Source: an uncultured bacterium (GTDB taxonomy: Bacteria; Cloacimonadota; Cloacimonadia; Cloacimonadales; Cloacimonadaceae). Taken from it: DNA of 64,000 nucleotides. Position 1 is the first letter of the stretch; each line of letters begins with the position of its first letter. Shown one piece after another: positions 1-8,294 of the stretch. The position numbers and the translations under genes are program-made. Location: NCBI GenBank assembly GCA_938009275.1, contig CALLHY010000063.1, positions 1 through 64,000 of the forward strand, read 5' to 3'. A model generated the notes under the pieces. It had not been told where the DNA came from. It did no database searches and saw only the letters and a program-made list of their open reading frames with translations.

Positions 1-280
1 GGCTCTTTTTCTCTTTGTAAACAATCAAATGTGTCGCCCCCAAGGGGCTTGATATAGGTGGGTGCCTTGATCCTGAGGCTTACGCCTCAGGCTAGTATCT
101 GTCGCTCTTACAGAGCTTTGATTGTACTCACAGCTAACCTGCTAACCTCTCTTTTCCTCTCTGGCTCTTTTTCTCTTTGTAAACAATCAAATGTGTCGCC
201 CCCAAGGGGCTTGATATTGGTGGGTGCCTTGTTCCTGAGGCTTACGCCTCAGGCTAGTATCTGTCGCTCTTGCAGAGCTT
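1..280. repeat. 162-bp tandem repeat with 118-bp conserved core
   Basis: A 118-bp block at 1-118 recurs at 163-280 with only a few substitutions, giving a 162-bp period. The window edge cuts the array, so more copies may lie upstream. Each core holds two small hairpins: GCCCC-caa-GGGGC, and CCTGAGGC-ttac-GCCTCAGG (copies at 71-90 and 233-252). Both cores end in a CGCTCTT(G/A)CAGAGCTT string that reappears in the 44-bp repeats that follow. A short reading frame across it is only the repeat read through. It looks like non-coding intergenic repeat DNA; its function is unknown. Confidence 0.85.
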
Positions 281-544
281 AAATGTCTCTCTTGCAAAGA
301 TTAGAAGTTCATCTTACAGAGCTTAAATGTCTCTCATGTAAAGGTTAGAAGCTCATCTTTCAGAGCTTAGATGTCGCTCTTGTAAAGATTAGAAGTTCAT
401 CTTGCAGAGCTTAGATGTCGCTCTTGTAAAGATTAGAAGTTCATCTTGCAGAGCTTAAATAGCGCTCTTGCTTAGTTAAGACGTTGCTCTTGCAGAGAAT
501 AAATGTTTATTTAGATGGGATTAAACGTCGCTCTTGCAGAGCTT
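281..544. repeat. Six contiguous 44-bp tandem repeats
   Basis: Six units of exactly 44 bp lie end to end at 281, 325, 369, 413, 457 and 501. The first four are close to identical (units 3 and 4 are the same sequence) and the last two have diverged. Each unit begins with (A/G)(A/G)ATGT or similar, and most end in CAGAGCTT, the same ending as the 118-bp block to the left. No spacers separate the units, so this is a minisatellite and not a CRISPR array. Confidence 0.85.
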
Positions 545-780
545 AGATGCATCACCCATTTACCCACCATCCTTAGGCTATAGAATGACGCTCCTCCAAA
601 GCTAAGATGCATCACGCATTTACCCTCAAACTCACTAACTAGTTTGCCCTTTAGTCTGCTACCTGTTTTTAGTGTCGAATAAGAGCATCCCTGCTGCTTT
701 CGAAAGTGGGCTAACAAACCACACCAAAATCCAAATTACCGTATCTCGTGGTTATTTTTACAGTCTGCGATCATATTATC
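545..780. other. Non-coding gap with a decayed repeat pair
   Basis: No gene is visible. The words AGATGCATCAC-CATTTACCC recur at 545 and 605 with one change, a 60-bp offset that looks like an older, diverged extension of the repeat array to the left. The rest, up to the end of the methyltransferase gene, shows no recognisable element. Confidence 0.5.
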
Positions 781-1923
781 TTATCCTCTTATAATCACCT
801 TAGCCAGTTTAACGTCCAAATCACCATTCTTCAGGCTTTTCTTCCAATAAGCCCGCAGGCGAAGCTCTGGAACAAGTTCTTTGCTTCCGCACAGGATATA
901 TGCTTCGCTATCGGGGCATTTCTGTTTAAGGAAATCACCAAGGTCATGGTATAGAACTTTGGTGCTGTTATCGTTGCCGAGTCTAACGCCGTAGGGAGGA
1001 TTGGTAATAATGCAGCGTCCCACTTGACGCGGGATATCCTGAAAACGGCTATGCAACCAGTAAATGGCGTCTGAACCGGGAAGCGCAGAAAGATTATCTT
1101 TGGCATAGCTAAGGCTGCCAATGCTGATGTCCGAGCCGGATATCAAGTTTTGAGGGAGAGAGCGAATCTTGCCATTCTCCGCTTTGCGAATCTCGGCATA
1201 TTTGTCTGCATCAAAATCCGGTAGATACTGCAGTCCCATGTCTTTGCGCAAATAGCCAGCAGGTATGTTACAATACTGCATCATCGCTTCTGCCACTAAA
1301 GTTCCGGAGCCGCACATGGGGTCTAAAAGCCTGCGTGTACCATCCCATCCCGATAGCTTAATAATTGCTGCTGCCAGAGTTTCTTGCAGAGGGGCAAGAT
1401 TTGCTTTGTTGCGATAACCGCGTTTGTGCATGCTAAAGCCGGTTAAATCCAGTGCTATAACTGCCCAGTTCTCCCTTATATGCAGGTTAAAAGTGATGTC
1501 TGCCCCCGTGGGCTTAAAGTCTGGTCGCTGTTGATACTTATCTCTAAAACAATCGCAGATTGCGTCTTTAAGAAGCTGGCTGGCATATAGGGAATGGCTG
1601 ATGTTGCTGCCACTCACATTGCATTCTATGCCGAAGCTGTGGTTAAGGGAAAACAATGCAGTCCAGTCTATTGCCTTGCGGGCTTGATTATACAGATACT
1701 TCTCGCTGTGGCACTGAAAGCTAACCAGGGGTGCCAGCACCCGTTGCAATATGCGCGAGCAATACACTATTCTGTATAGCTGTTCTTTGTTGCAAGAGAA
1801 GCGGATGCCTCGCGGTACGCTTTGGATAACCTTAGCCCCGAAGCTTTCTAGTTCTGCGCTGCCAAGCGTTTCCAAGCTTCCTGCCACCTGGGCAAAGTAT
1901 TTATTGGTCTTAATGTACTCCAT
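781..1923 (-). CDS. THUMP-domain class I SAM-dependent RNA methyltransferase (RlmL/YcbY N-terminal type)
   Basis: The 380-residue protein has an N-terminal region matching the ferredoxin-like plus THUMP RNA-binding module (about residues 1-160). A Rossmann methyltransferase domain follows, with motif I DPMCGSGT at 201-208 and the catalytic TNPPYG at 307-312. N/D-P-P-Y motifs methylate an exocyclic amino group, and this family (COG0116) modifies guanine N2 in 23S rRNA. It has the size of the single-domain RlmL form and lacks the RlmK C-terminal half found in Escherichia coli. The ATG start is preceded by an AAGGAAG ribosome site. It is transcribed away from the umuC gene, with a 175-bp intergenic region between them. 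The exact target base cannot be read from sequence. Confidence 0.88.
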   Translation of the reverse strand: MEYIKTNKYFAQVAGSLETLGSAELESFGAKVIQSVPRGIRFSCNKEQLYRIVYCSRILQRVLAPLVSFQCHSEKYLYNQARKAIDWTALFSLNHSFGIECNVSGSNISHSLYASQLLKDAICDCFRDKYQQRPDFKPTGADITFNLHIRENWAVIALDLTGFSMHKRGYRNKANLAPLQETLAAAIIKLSGWDGTRRLLDPMCGSGTLVAEAMMQYCNIPAGYLRKDMGLQYLPDFDADKYAEIRKAENGKIRSLPQNLISGSDISIGSLSYAKDNLSALPGSDAIYWLHSRFQDIPRQVGRCIITNPPYGVRLGNDNSTKVLYHDLGDFLKQKCPDSEAYILCGSKELVPELRLRAYWKKSLKNGDLDVKLAKVIIRG

Positions 1924-2025
1924 TGTAGCTTCCTTATCTTTAGCTTATGCACTTGGCTTGGATAATGGCTGTGCATAATCTGTCAATGGATTTTGGTAAT
2001 AATCCGCCCACGCGCTTTATTGGTC

Positions 2026-2054
2026 TTGACATTTTGGCTTGCACTTGCACAATG
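2026..2054 (+). promoter_or_regulatory. Putative promoter of umuC
   Basis: TTGACA lies at 2026-2031. CACAATG follows at 2048-2054, the same box and spacing seen upstream of the gene at 44379. No LexA-like palindrome was recognised nearby, so SOS control cannot be claimed. Confidence 0.4.
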
Positions 2055-2098
2055 TGTATTAGTTAGTTTATGAACGCGCAAGGAGCCAATATAAACCC

Positions 2099-3388
2099 AT
2101 GAACACAACGGGACTTAGCAGAGATAACATTGTTGCCCTGGTGGATTGCAACAATTTTTACGTATCCTGCGAAAGGGTATTCAATCCTGCTCTAATGGGT
2201 AAGCCAGTAGCCGTTCTCTCGAATAATGACGGATGCCTGGTCTCCCGGTCGCAGGAGATTAAAGACCTTAAGATTCCCATGGGTGCGCCGGGCTTTAAGT
2301 ATGAGGCGTTAATCAAAAAGCATGGCGGTACTCTGCTGTCCTCTAATTACGCCCTGTATGGAGAAATGAGTGCAAGAGTGATGGAAGTGCTGTCTATGTT
2401 TTCCCCAGATGTTGAGATATACAGCATTGACGAGGCCTTCATGGGACTAACAGGCTTTCAAACCAGAGACTTGGAAGAGTATGGCCGCCGGATAAAGCAC
2501 ACGGTTCAGAAATGGACAGGCATTCCGGTATCCGTGGGGATTTCGCGCACCAAAACCCTGGCTAAGATTGCCAATCATCACGCCAAGAAGATACCCGCAT
2601 TCAAGGGGTCGCTATGCCTGATGACAGAAGAGAGAATAGAAAAGGCACTGGAACGCACACCTGTGGGTGAGGTGTGGGGGATAGGCAGGCAGTATGACAA
2701 GTTCTTAAGGCAAAATCGCATTGAAACTGCCCTGCAACTGCGTGACGTTGAGGACAAGTTTGTGGATCACTATATGACCAGTGTGGGGCATAAAACTGTG
2801 TTGGAACTGCGTGGCTATGCCTGTGTGGATTTTGATGATGCACCTGCCGCCAAAAAGAGCATAGTAAACTCGCGCTCTTTTGGTAAGCAGGTTTCGGAGC
2901 TTAGTGAGCTTCGGGAAGCCGTTTCCAGCTACATAACCCTGGCAGCGGAGAAGCTGCGAAAGCAGAAAAGCGTAGCCGGGCACATGATGGTGTTTCTTTC
3001 TACGAATAGATTTAAGGAGGGGCCACAGTATAATAACTCACTTTCGACCACCATATTTCCCCCTTCCGCCTTTACTCCAGAGCTTATCCGCATTGCGCTT
3101 AACCTGCTGGATGAGCTGTATCTGCCAGGCTTTGAATACAAGAAAGCCGGGGTGATGTTTGCCGATATCATGTCCGAAGCCGATGTGCCGTTGTCATTTA
3201 TCGAGGAATGTTATTTGGACGATAAACGTAAGCAACTGATCGATATAGTTGATAAGCTTAATAGAAAGCATGGTCAGGATACCTTGTTCTATGCCAGCAG
3301 CGGCATAAAAAAGGATTGGCAGATGCGACGTGCCAAGCTTTCGCCATTTTACACCACTCGTTGGAGTGATTTACCAAAGGTGAAGTAA
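2099..3388 (+). CDS. umuC: Y-family DNA polymerase, UmuC subunit of Pol V type
   Basis: This is a translesion DNA polymerase of 429 residues, the usual length for UmuC. The palm carries the metal-binding residues D17 (in VDCNNFYVSCER) and D111-E112 (in YSIDEAF). Little-finger and C-terminal DUF4113-like segments follow; the end with FYTTRW is typical of UmuC rather than DinB. A UmuD partner is expected next to it but none is present on either side. It therefore either uses a distant UmuD or works alone. An AAGGAG ribosome site lies 12 nt before the ATG. Its stop codon overlaps the start of the next gene by one base (TAATG), suggesting translational coupling. Confidence 0.93.
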   Translation: MNTTGLSRDNIVALVDCNNFYVSCERVFNPALMGKPVAVLSNNDGCLVSRSQEIKDLKIPMGAPGFKYEALIKKHGGTLLSSNYALYGEMSARVMEVLSMFSPDVEIYSIDEAFMGLTGFQTRDLEEYGRRIKHTVQKWTGIPVSVGISRTKTLAKIANHHAKKIPAFKGSLCLMTEERIEKALERTPVGEVWGIGRQYDKFLRQNRIETALQLRDVEDKFVDHYMTSVGHKTVLELRGYACVDFDDAPAAKKSIVNSRSFGKQVSELSELREAVSSYITLAAEKLRKQKSVAGHMMVFLSTNRFKEGPQYNNSLSTTIFPPSAFTPELIRIALNLLDELYLPGFEYKKAGVMFADIMSEADVPLSFIEECYLDDKRKQLIDIVDKLNRKHGQDTLFYASSGIKKDWQMRRAKLSPFYTTRWSDLPKVK

Positions 3389-3990
3389 TGTTTTATACCA
3401 TAGAGAATAAGGTCTTTTCGGAGCTAAAGATCCAGCGGTCACTGTTTATAGCAGCGTTATATCCTGTAGAATCTCCTGAGCAGGCAAGAAGCATATTGGC
3501 AGAGCATACCAGACAGTATGCCGATGCCACACATAACTGCTATGCCTATGCTTGCGGAATAAACCAGGAGATAACGTACTATGCCGATGCCGGAGAACCG
3601 GGAGGAACAGCAGGGAAACCAATATTAAACGCTTTGTTACGCAACAATCTTAGCAATGTTCTTGCAGTTGTTACCAGATACTACGGCGGCATAAAACTGG
3701 GGGTGAAAGGGCTGATAGAAGCCTATGGAGCTGCGGTTGAGCAGGCAGTTGGAAATGCCAGATTAGTTGCTGCCAGATTGTGGCATGTATTTCATGTGGA
3801 ATGTGACTATCCCAGCTTTGACAGCCTGAAGCACAGGTGTAGCGATTTAGACCATATATTAAGCGAAGTAAGCTATGCGCAAAAGGTGTCATTCGACCTA
3901 TCGGTTACAGACGAGCAAAAACAGCAGTTAATTGATATTCTTGATGGCTATACGCTGTTTTCTGGCTTAATATATTCACATAAGACATAA
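3388..3990 (+). CDS. yigZ: YigZ/IMPACT family protein
   Basis: The 200-residue protein matches the UPF0029/IMPACT family across its length. The N-terminal domain has the conserved ADAGEPGGTAGKPIL segment (about 66-80) and RYYGGIKLGVKGL (97-109). A C-terminal DUF1949-like ferredoxin fold completes it. Eukaryotic IMPACT regulates GCN2; bacterial YigZ has no firmly established role, though a link to ribosomes or nucleic acids has been suggested. The gene is coupled to umuC by a one-base overlap and lies 12 bp before the ChaN-like gene, so umuC-yigZ-chaN-memo-ammecr1 is probably one operon. Confidence 0.92.
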   Translation: MFYTIENKVFSELKIQRSLFIAALYPVESPEQARSILAEHTRQYADATHNCYAYACGINQEITYYADAGEPGGTAGKPILNALLRNNLSNVLAVVTRYYGGIKLGVKGLIEAYGAAVEQAVGNARLVAARLWHVFHVECDYPSFDSLKHRCSDLDHILSEVSYAQKVSFDLSVTDEQKQQLIDILDGYTLFSGLIYSHKT

Positions 3991-4002
3991 GAGGATTTAT
4001 TT

Positions 4003-4893
4003 ATGAGATTCATAGTATTACTGCTGGCAATGTTGGCAGTTGGCGTGCTGAATGGGACAGATTATCGCATTGTTAGTGCCAGAGATGGCAAAACGCACAC
4101 CTTGAAAACAATGGTAAAAGAGCTTAGCAAATATGACCTTGTTTTTTTTGGTGAGTTTCATGACAATGCCACCATTCATCAGCTTCAAGCCGAGATACTG
4201 CCTCTGTTGGAGGGTAAGAAAGAGCTGATACTGTCGTTTGAAATGTTTGAACGGGACGTGCAGGATGCCTTGGATAGCTATTTACAGAACAAGATAGACG
4301 AGGCAGAATTCATGGAAGCTTCACGCCCCTGGGGTAATTATCAAACAGATTATCGCCCACTAATTGAGTACGCCAAGGCCAGGAACAAACAGGTGATAGC
4401 TGCAAACGTTCCGCGTATTTATGCCGGGAAGATGGCAAGAATGGGAGCAGAATTCAAAGAGACACTATCAGATGAAGAGCTTAAATGGATATCCAGGGAA
4501 TCTTTTTATCCCAATGATGCATATAAGGAAGCCTTTTTTGAGGTGATGGGTGTGAACAGTTCGGGTGCACATGGCATGATGAATGATGCTCTTAGCCTGG
4601 AGTGGCTCTATCAAGCTCAATGCTTGAAGGATGACACGATGGCAGAGAGCATCGTTATGGCACATATAGCCAATCCTAAGGCAAGAATAATGCACTTTAA
4701 CGGTGCTTTCCACAGCAGTTCCTTCTTAGGTACAGTAAGCAGGGTGCAGCGGGCATTACCAAAGCTGAAGATAGCCGTTATAAACCCCATCTACAGGAGT
4801 GACTGGGACAAGGTACAGCTTAGCAAGGAAGACAGACAAACTGGCACCTTCATATTATTGTTGCCAGAGCAGATTGAAGAGGATGAATTATGA
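4003..4893 (+). CDS. ChaN/Tiki-superfamily haem-binding-like exported protein
   Basis: The 296-residue protein begins with a hydrophobic signal peptide (about residues 1-18) that has no lipobox cysteine. The body matches the ChaN/DUF399 family of the EreA/ChaN-like Tiki fold. The landmark GEFHD lies at 50-54, followed by an LSFEMFERDVQ segment, RPWGNYQTDYRPL, and a C-terminal HFNGAFHSS. ChaN homologues bind haem cofacially and are tied to iron uptake, while related Tiki proteins are metalloproteases, so the activity here is open. It overlaps the following MEMO-family gene by four bases (ATGA), which supports co-transcription. Confidence 0.82.
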   Translation: MRFIVLLLAMLAVGVLNGTDYRIVSARDGKTHTLKTMVKELSKYDLVFFGEFHDNATIHQLQAEILPLLEGKKELILSFEMFERDVQDALDSYLQNKIDEAEFMEASRPWGNYQTDYRPLIEYAKARNKQVIAANVPRIYAGKMARMGAEFKETLSDEELKWISRESFYPNDAYKEAFFEVMGVNSSGAHGMMNDALSLEWLYQAQCLKDDTMAESIVMAHIANPKARIMHFNGAFHSSSFLGTVSRVQRALPKLKIAVINPIYRSDWDKVQLSKEDRQTGTFILLLPEQIEEDEL

Positions 4894-5708
4894 TACGCTC
4901 CACCGCACATGCAGGAACCTTTTACCCTCGCTTTGAAGAGCAGCTTAGACGACAGATTGCATCATGGTTAACAGGCTCAGATAGCCAGCAAGATAATCAG
5001 CGTACTCTAGGGCTGATACTGCCTCATGCCGGTTACATGTATTCCGGGCAATGCGCTGCCAAGGGGCTACACAGCCTCAGCCACGAGAATGTGGACAGCT
5101 TTATCATTCTTCACCCCAGCCATCATGGGCATCATTTTGATTTCAGCCTGTCTCCATACACCGAGTACAGTACACCTCTGGGCAATATCAAATTGAACCA
5201 GCACCTCTATGACAAGCTATCCCCTTATGCCGATCAGGAGATAGATTTGGTTTATCACCAGAAAGAGCACTCTATGGAAATTCAGCTTCCGTTAATTCAT
5301 TACTTCTTTCCTCATGCGTCTGTGCTACCAATAATGATCGGCAATCAGATACCCGCAGTTGCCAAGCGCCTGGCAGAATTGCTAAACGACGCGTTGTATC
5401 GCTCTACTCAGCGGGTAGTGATACTCTGTTCTACCGACTTGTCGCATTACCACAAAGCGTCCAAAGCGGAAGAGCTTGATGCCAAACTGATAGACAGAGT
5501 ATTAGCGCTTGATCCAGCAGGTTTGTGGGAGGCAGCAGTTAATGAGCAATGTGAGGCTTGTGGCTTGGGTGCAATATTAAGCCTGTTGTATGTAGCGGGG
5601 TATTATACTGCACCGGAAGCTACGAGGATTTGCTATACCCATTCAGGACATGTATCTGGCGACAATCATCAGGTTGTGGGTTATTTGGCGGCCAGAATAA
5701 GCGTTTAA
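4890..5708 (+). CDS. amrB: AmmeMemoRadiSam system protein B (MEMO1 family)
   Basis: The 272-residue protein matches the MEMO/class III extradiol-dioxygenase fold. Metal-site landmarks are LPHAGYMYSG (H46), the histidine-rich HPSHHGHH segment near residues 73-80, and CSTDLSHYHK in the C-terminal half. Human MEMO1 is a copper/iron-binding redox protein. The bacterial and archaeal members form a conserved trio with AMMECR1 and a radical SAM enzyme, for an undetermined modification. It overlaps the preceding gene by four bases and the AMMECR1 gene follows within 20 bp. The radical SAM member is not in this window. Confidence 0.9.
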   Translation: MIRSTAHAGTFYPRFEEQLRRQIASWLTGSDSQQDNQRTLGLILPHAGYMYSGQCAAKGLHSLSHENVDSFIILHPSHHGHHFDFSLSPYTEYSTPLGNIKLNQHLYDKLSPYADQEIDLVYHQKEHSMEIQLPLIHYFFPHASVLPIMIGNQIPAVAKRLAELLNDALYRSTQRVVILCSTDLSHYHKASKAEELDAKLIDRVLALDPAGLWEAAVNEQCEACGLGAILSLLYVAGYYTAPEATRICYTHSGHVSGDNHQVVGYLAARISV

Positions 5709-5728
5709 TGACTACAGAGGAGGATGGC

Positions 5729-6274
5729 ATGTTTAGTTCAGATCAGAAATCCCGGCTTTTATCCCTGGCAAGAAATGCACTTGTAACCCATTTCGAGCAG
5801 CAGAGGCTGGATTTGCCCACAGATGAAGTGTTCAGCCATAAGTATGGAGTGTTTGTAACTCTGCATATCGGCGATGAGTTACGCGGCTGTATCGGCTATA
5901 TTCAAGGCTATAAACCTCTGGCTACCAGCGTGGTTGAGATGGCTAAAGCTGCGGCTTTCCGGGATCCTCGTTTCGCACCGGTAGAAAAGTATGAACTCGA
6001 GAAGCTAACCATAGAGATATCAGTATTGGGTGAACTTATCGAGATGCAAGCAAGTGAGATGCCTGTAATAGGCAGGGATGGCCTGTACATTAGCCACCCC
6101 TATGGAAGCGGTTTACTGCTTCCACAGGTTGCGGTTGAATGGGGATGGGACAGTAGCACTTTTCTGCGCGAAGTATGCCGGAAAGCAGGGCTAAATCCTG
6201 ATGCACATCTGGATAAAAAGAGCAGGCTTTATAGATTTGCAGCGGAAGTATTCAACGAAAACGACACTTTTTGA
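5729..6274 (+). CDS. amrA: AmmeMemoRadiSam system protein A (AMMECR1 family)
   Basis: I chose the ATG at 5729 because a strong GAGGAGG ribosome site (5717-5723) sits five bases before it. The upstream ATG at 5708, which overlaps the previous stop codon, is an alternative. The product is then 181 residues, the normal AMMECR1 length. The signature LRGCIGY lies at 51-57 and AAAFRDPRF follows, then the C-terminal PQVAVEWGWD segment. AMMECR1 proteins co-occur with MEMO and a radical SAM protein; the reaction is unknown. This gene ends the probable umuC-to-amrA operon; a promoter-like sequence for the tRNA array follows immediately. Confidence 0.9.
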   Translation: MFSSDQKSRLLSLARNALVTHFEQQRLDLPTDEVFSHKYGVFVTLHIGDELRGCIGYIQGYKPLATSVVEMAKAAAFRDPRFAPVEKYELEKLTIEISVLGELIEMQASEMPVIGRDGLYISHPYGSGLLLPQVAVEWGWDSSTFLREVCRKAGLNPDAHLDKKSRLYRFAAEVFNENDTF

Positions 6275-6303
6275 TTGACAGAATATCAGCCATTTTTTTC
6301 TTG
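6275..6303 (+). promoter_or_regulatory. Putative promoter of the tRNA array
   Basis: TTGACA at 6275-6280 is followed at the spacing seen in other promoters here by TTCTTG (6298-6303). It begins right at the end of the amrA gene and lies 25 bp before the first tRNA. Confidence 0.45.
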
Positions 6304-6327
6304 TAACGAGAACGATGTTTCACAAAT

Positions 6328-6402
<75 letters not shown>

Positions 6403-6410
6403 GTTTTTTG

Positions 6411-6484
<74 letters not shown>

Positions 6485-6494
6485 AATAACTCGT

Positions 6495-6581
6495 GCCGGA
6501 GTGGTGGAACAGGTAGACACAAGGGACTTAAAATCCCTCGGGTGCAAGCCCGTGCCGGTTCGATTCCGGCCTCTGGTACCA
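6495..6581 (+). tRNA. tRNA-Leu(TAA)
   Basis: This 87-nt type II tRNA has a long variable arm. The acceptor GCCGGAG pairs with CTCTGGT through two G-U wobbles. The anticodon loop CTTAAAA gives TAA at 6529-6531, and CCA is encoded. Confidence 0.96.
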
Positions 6582-6582
6582 A

Positions 6583-6657
<75 letters not shown>

Positions 6658-6706
6658 TTTTTTTGGTGTTGACTTTTTTGCCCTCCCAAATTTCCTGCTT
6701 CTTAGT

Positions 6707-7372
6707 ATGAAGTATAAAGCAATCATTTTCGACTTAGATGGAACAATTATAGATTCCATGGGCATCTGGAGACAGGTGGATATGGATTTCTTAGGTTCTC
6801 GAAATATCGCCGTACCCGCAGATTTATTTGACAATATGCCACAAGGCAACAGCTACAATCAAACAGCTAAGTATTTTAAAGATAGGTTTTTACTAACTGA
6901 AAGCATCGAGGAGATAATGGACGAGTGGACGGCTGCTGTCAAGTGGCACTATGAGCATGACGTCCCCCTGAAAAAAGATGTGCGTGATACTATCATTATG
7001 CTTCGTAGCTTGAATTATCCCCTGGCTATTGGCACCAGCAATCATGACGACCTGGCATCGTTGGCTTTAACACAGCATGATTTATACCAGTATTTCAGGG
7101 TTATAGTAACCGGAACCCATGACATGCTTGGCAAACCCTTTCCAGATATCTTCTTAAAGGCGGCAAAAGAGCTTTCTGTGGAGCCGGAAACATGCATCGT
7201 GATAGAAGATACTCTTAATGGTATTCGTGCTGCCAAAGCTGCAGGGATGTATGCCGTAGCTATTCATGATGAGGATTCTGCGCCACAATGGGAGCAGATT
7301 ATCAACGAAGCCGACTTCTATGCTCACGACTATGCAACTATCCAAAATCACCTGAAGGAACTACTGACATGA
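6707..7372 (+). CDS. HAD-superfamily phosphatase (beta-phosphoglucomutase-like)
   Basis: The 221-residue protein has the HAD nucleophile motif DLDGT at 9-13 and an alpha-helical cap of the phosphoglucomutase/pseudouridine-phosphatase type. The GTSNH segment fits motif II. The conserved lysine is in LGKPFPDIF, and the acidic motif is in VIEDTLNGIRAAKAAG. Such enzymes dephosphorylate small sugar or nucleoside phosphates, but the substrate cannot be assigned. The stop overlaps the start of the following P-loop gene (ATGA), so the two are translationally coupled. Confidence 0.88.
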   Translation: MKYKAIIFDLDGTIIDSMGIWRQVDMDFLGSRNIAVPADLFDNMPQGNSYNQTAKYFKDRFLLTESIEEIMDEWTAAVKWHYEHDVPLKKDVRDTIIMLRSLNYPLAIGTSNHDDLASLALTQHDLYQYFRVIVTGTHDMLGKPFPDIFLKAAKELSVEPETCIVIEDTLNGIRAAKAAGMYAVAIHDEDSAPQWEQIINEADFYAHDYATIQNHLKELLT

Positions 7373-8058
7373 ATAATCAACTATACATAATAATTGGAGC
7401 CTATGGCAGCGGAAAAAGCGAATACTCCATCCATCTTGCCCGCAAGCTGAAAAGCGAGGGTTTGGACATCGTGTTGGCCGATATGGATGTGGTTAATCCT
7501 TATTTCCGCTCACGAGATGTTAGAGAAGACTTTGCCAGGATTGGCATTGATGTAATTGCCCCGGAAGGCGAATTCAAGCATGCTGATTTGCCTATGATTT
7601 CTCCTCGCATCAAGGGAGCAATAGAAAACCTGAGCAAAACTGTTATCCTCGATGTTGGCGGAGATCCTGCCGGCTGTCGCACTTTGGGCAGATTTGTGGA
7701 TTCTATAAACAAGCGTGGTTACCGTATGCTATTTGTGGTGAATACTCTGCGTCCCTTCACCTCAACTTTGGAAGAGATTATTACCATGAAGCAACATCTG
7801 GAATTTACCTCCAAGCTACAGATCACCGAGTTTATCTGCAATACAAACCTGATGCAAGACACAGAGCAGCACATTGTGGAAGAAGGAATAGCTCTTATCT
7901 CGGAAGCTGCCAGACAAACGGGACTTGGCTTCAGTACCTATCTGGTATTGGATGAATATGCCTCCCGAATTCCTGAGGGTATCTCTGGCTTACACCGAGA
8001 GATTATGAGCTATACACTAAAAAAACCTTGGGAAAGCCTGATAGCCAAAGGCATATAA
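7369..8058 (+). CDS. P-loop NTPase of the MinD/ParA-like superfamily
   Basis: I start at 7369 because the ATG overlaps the upstream stop (ATGA), although the frame stays open further upstream. The 229-residue product opens with a Walker A GAYGSGKS at 10-17. It then has DMDVVNPYFRSRD, reminiscent of the switch region of deviant-Walker SIMIBI ATPases, and VILDVGGDPAG as a Walker-B-like segment. The nucleotide-binding fold is clear but I cannot place it in a characterised pathway. No partner apart from the HAD phosphatase is adjacent. Confidence 0.72.
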   Translation: MNNQLYIIIGAYGSGKSEYSIHLARKLKSEGLDIVLADMDVVNPYFRSRDVREDFARIGIDVIAPEGEFKHADLPMISPRIKGAIENLSKTVILDVGGDPAGCRTLGRFVDSINKRGYRMLFVVNTLRPFTSTLEEIITMKQHLEFTSKLQITEFICNTNLMQDTEQHIVEEGIALISEAARQTGLGFSTYLVLDEYASRIPEGISGLHREIMSYTLKKPWESLIAKGI

Positions 8059-8090
8059 GTTGGTCCATCCCTGCTCTTTATGCGCTACCA

Positions 8091-8157
8091 TTACGCATGA
8101 AATACGCATCTCATCCGTATTTCATGCGTAATGCATTAGTAATTCCTTCAAGGAAGC
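8091..8157 (-). repeat. Dispersed palindromic repeat, copy 1
   Basis: Two 16-bp arms, 8091-8106 and 8116-8131, form a perfect inverted repeat around a 9-base loop, with a second small palindrome (TTCCTT/AAGGAA) at 8143-8155. The reverse complement aligns with 51108-51175. It lies in the 236-bp gap between the P-loop gene and the deiminase gene. It has no T-tract, so I do not call it a terminator. Confidence 0.75.
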
Positions 8158-8294
8158 AGCAAGGAAGAGGAGTGGGGCATGCTGAAAACCGGTATTGAGC
8201 AAAACTGCTGTTAATAAGCTAAATTTTTCCGGTTTCGGCACAAATCTTGTTAGGTTAAAGACATGAAATGTAAACGTTTATTGGAGTATATATA

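Noticed and set aside
281..544. CRISPR array
   Set aside because: The 44-bp units are contiguous, without spacers, and no Cas gene is in the window.
5558..5728. Upstream extension of the AMMECR1 gene
   Set aside because: It would lie inside the MEMO gene, and a strong ribosome site at 5717 favours the 5729 start.
8091..8131. Rho-independent terminator
   Set aside because: The stem is AT-rich in part and has no T run after it; a matching copy at 51122 indicates a dispersed repeat.
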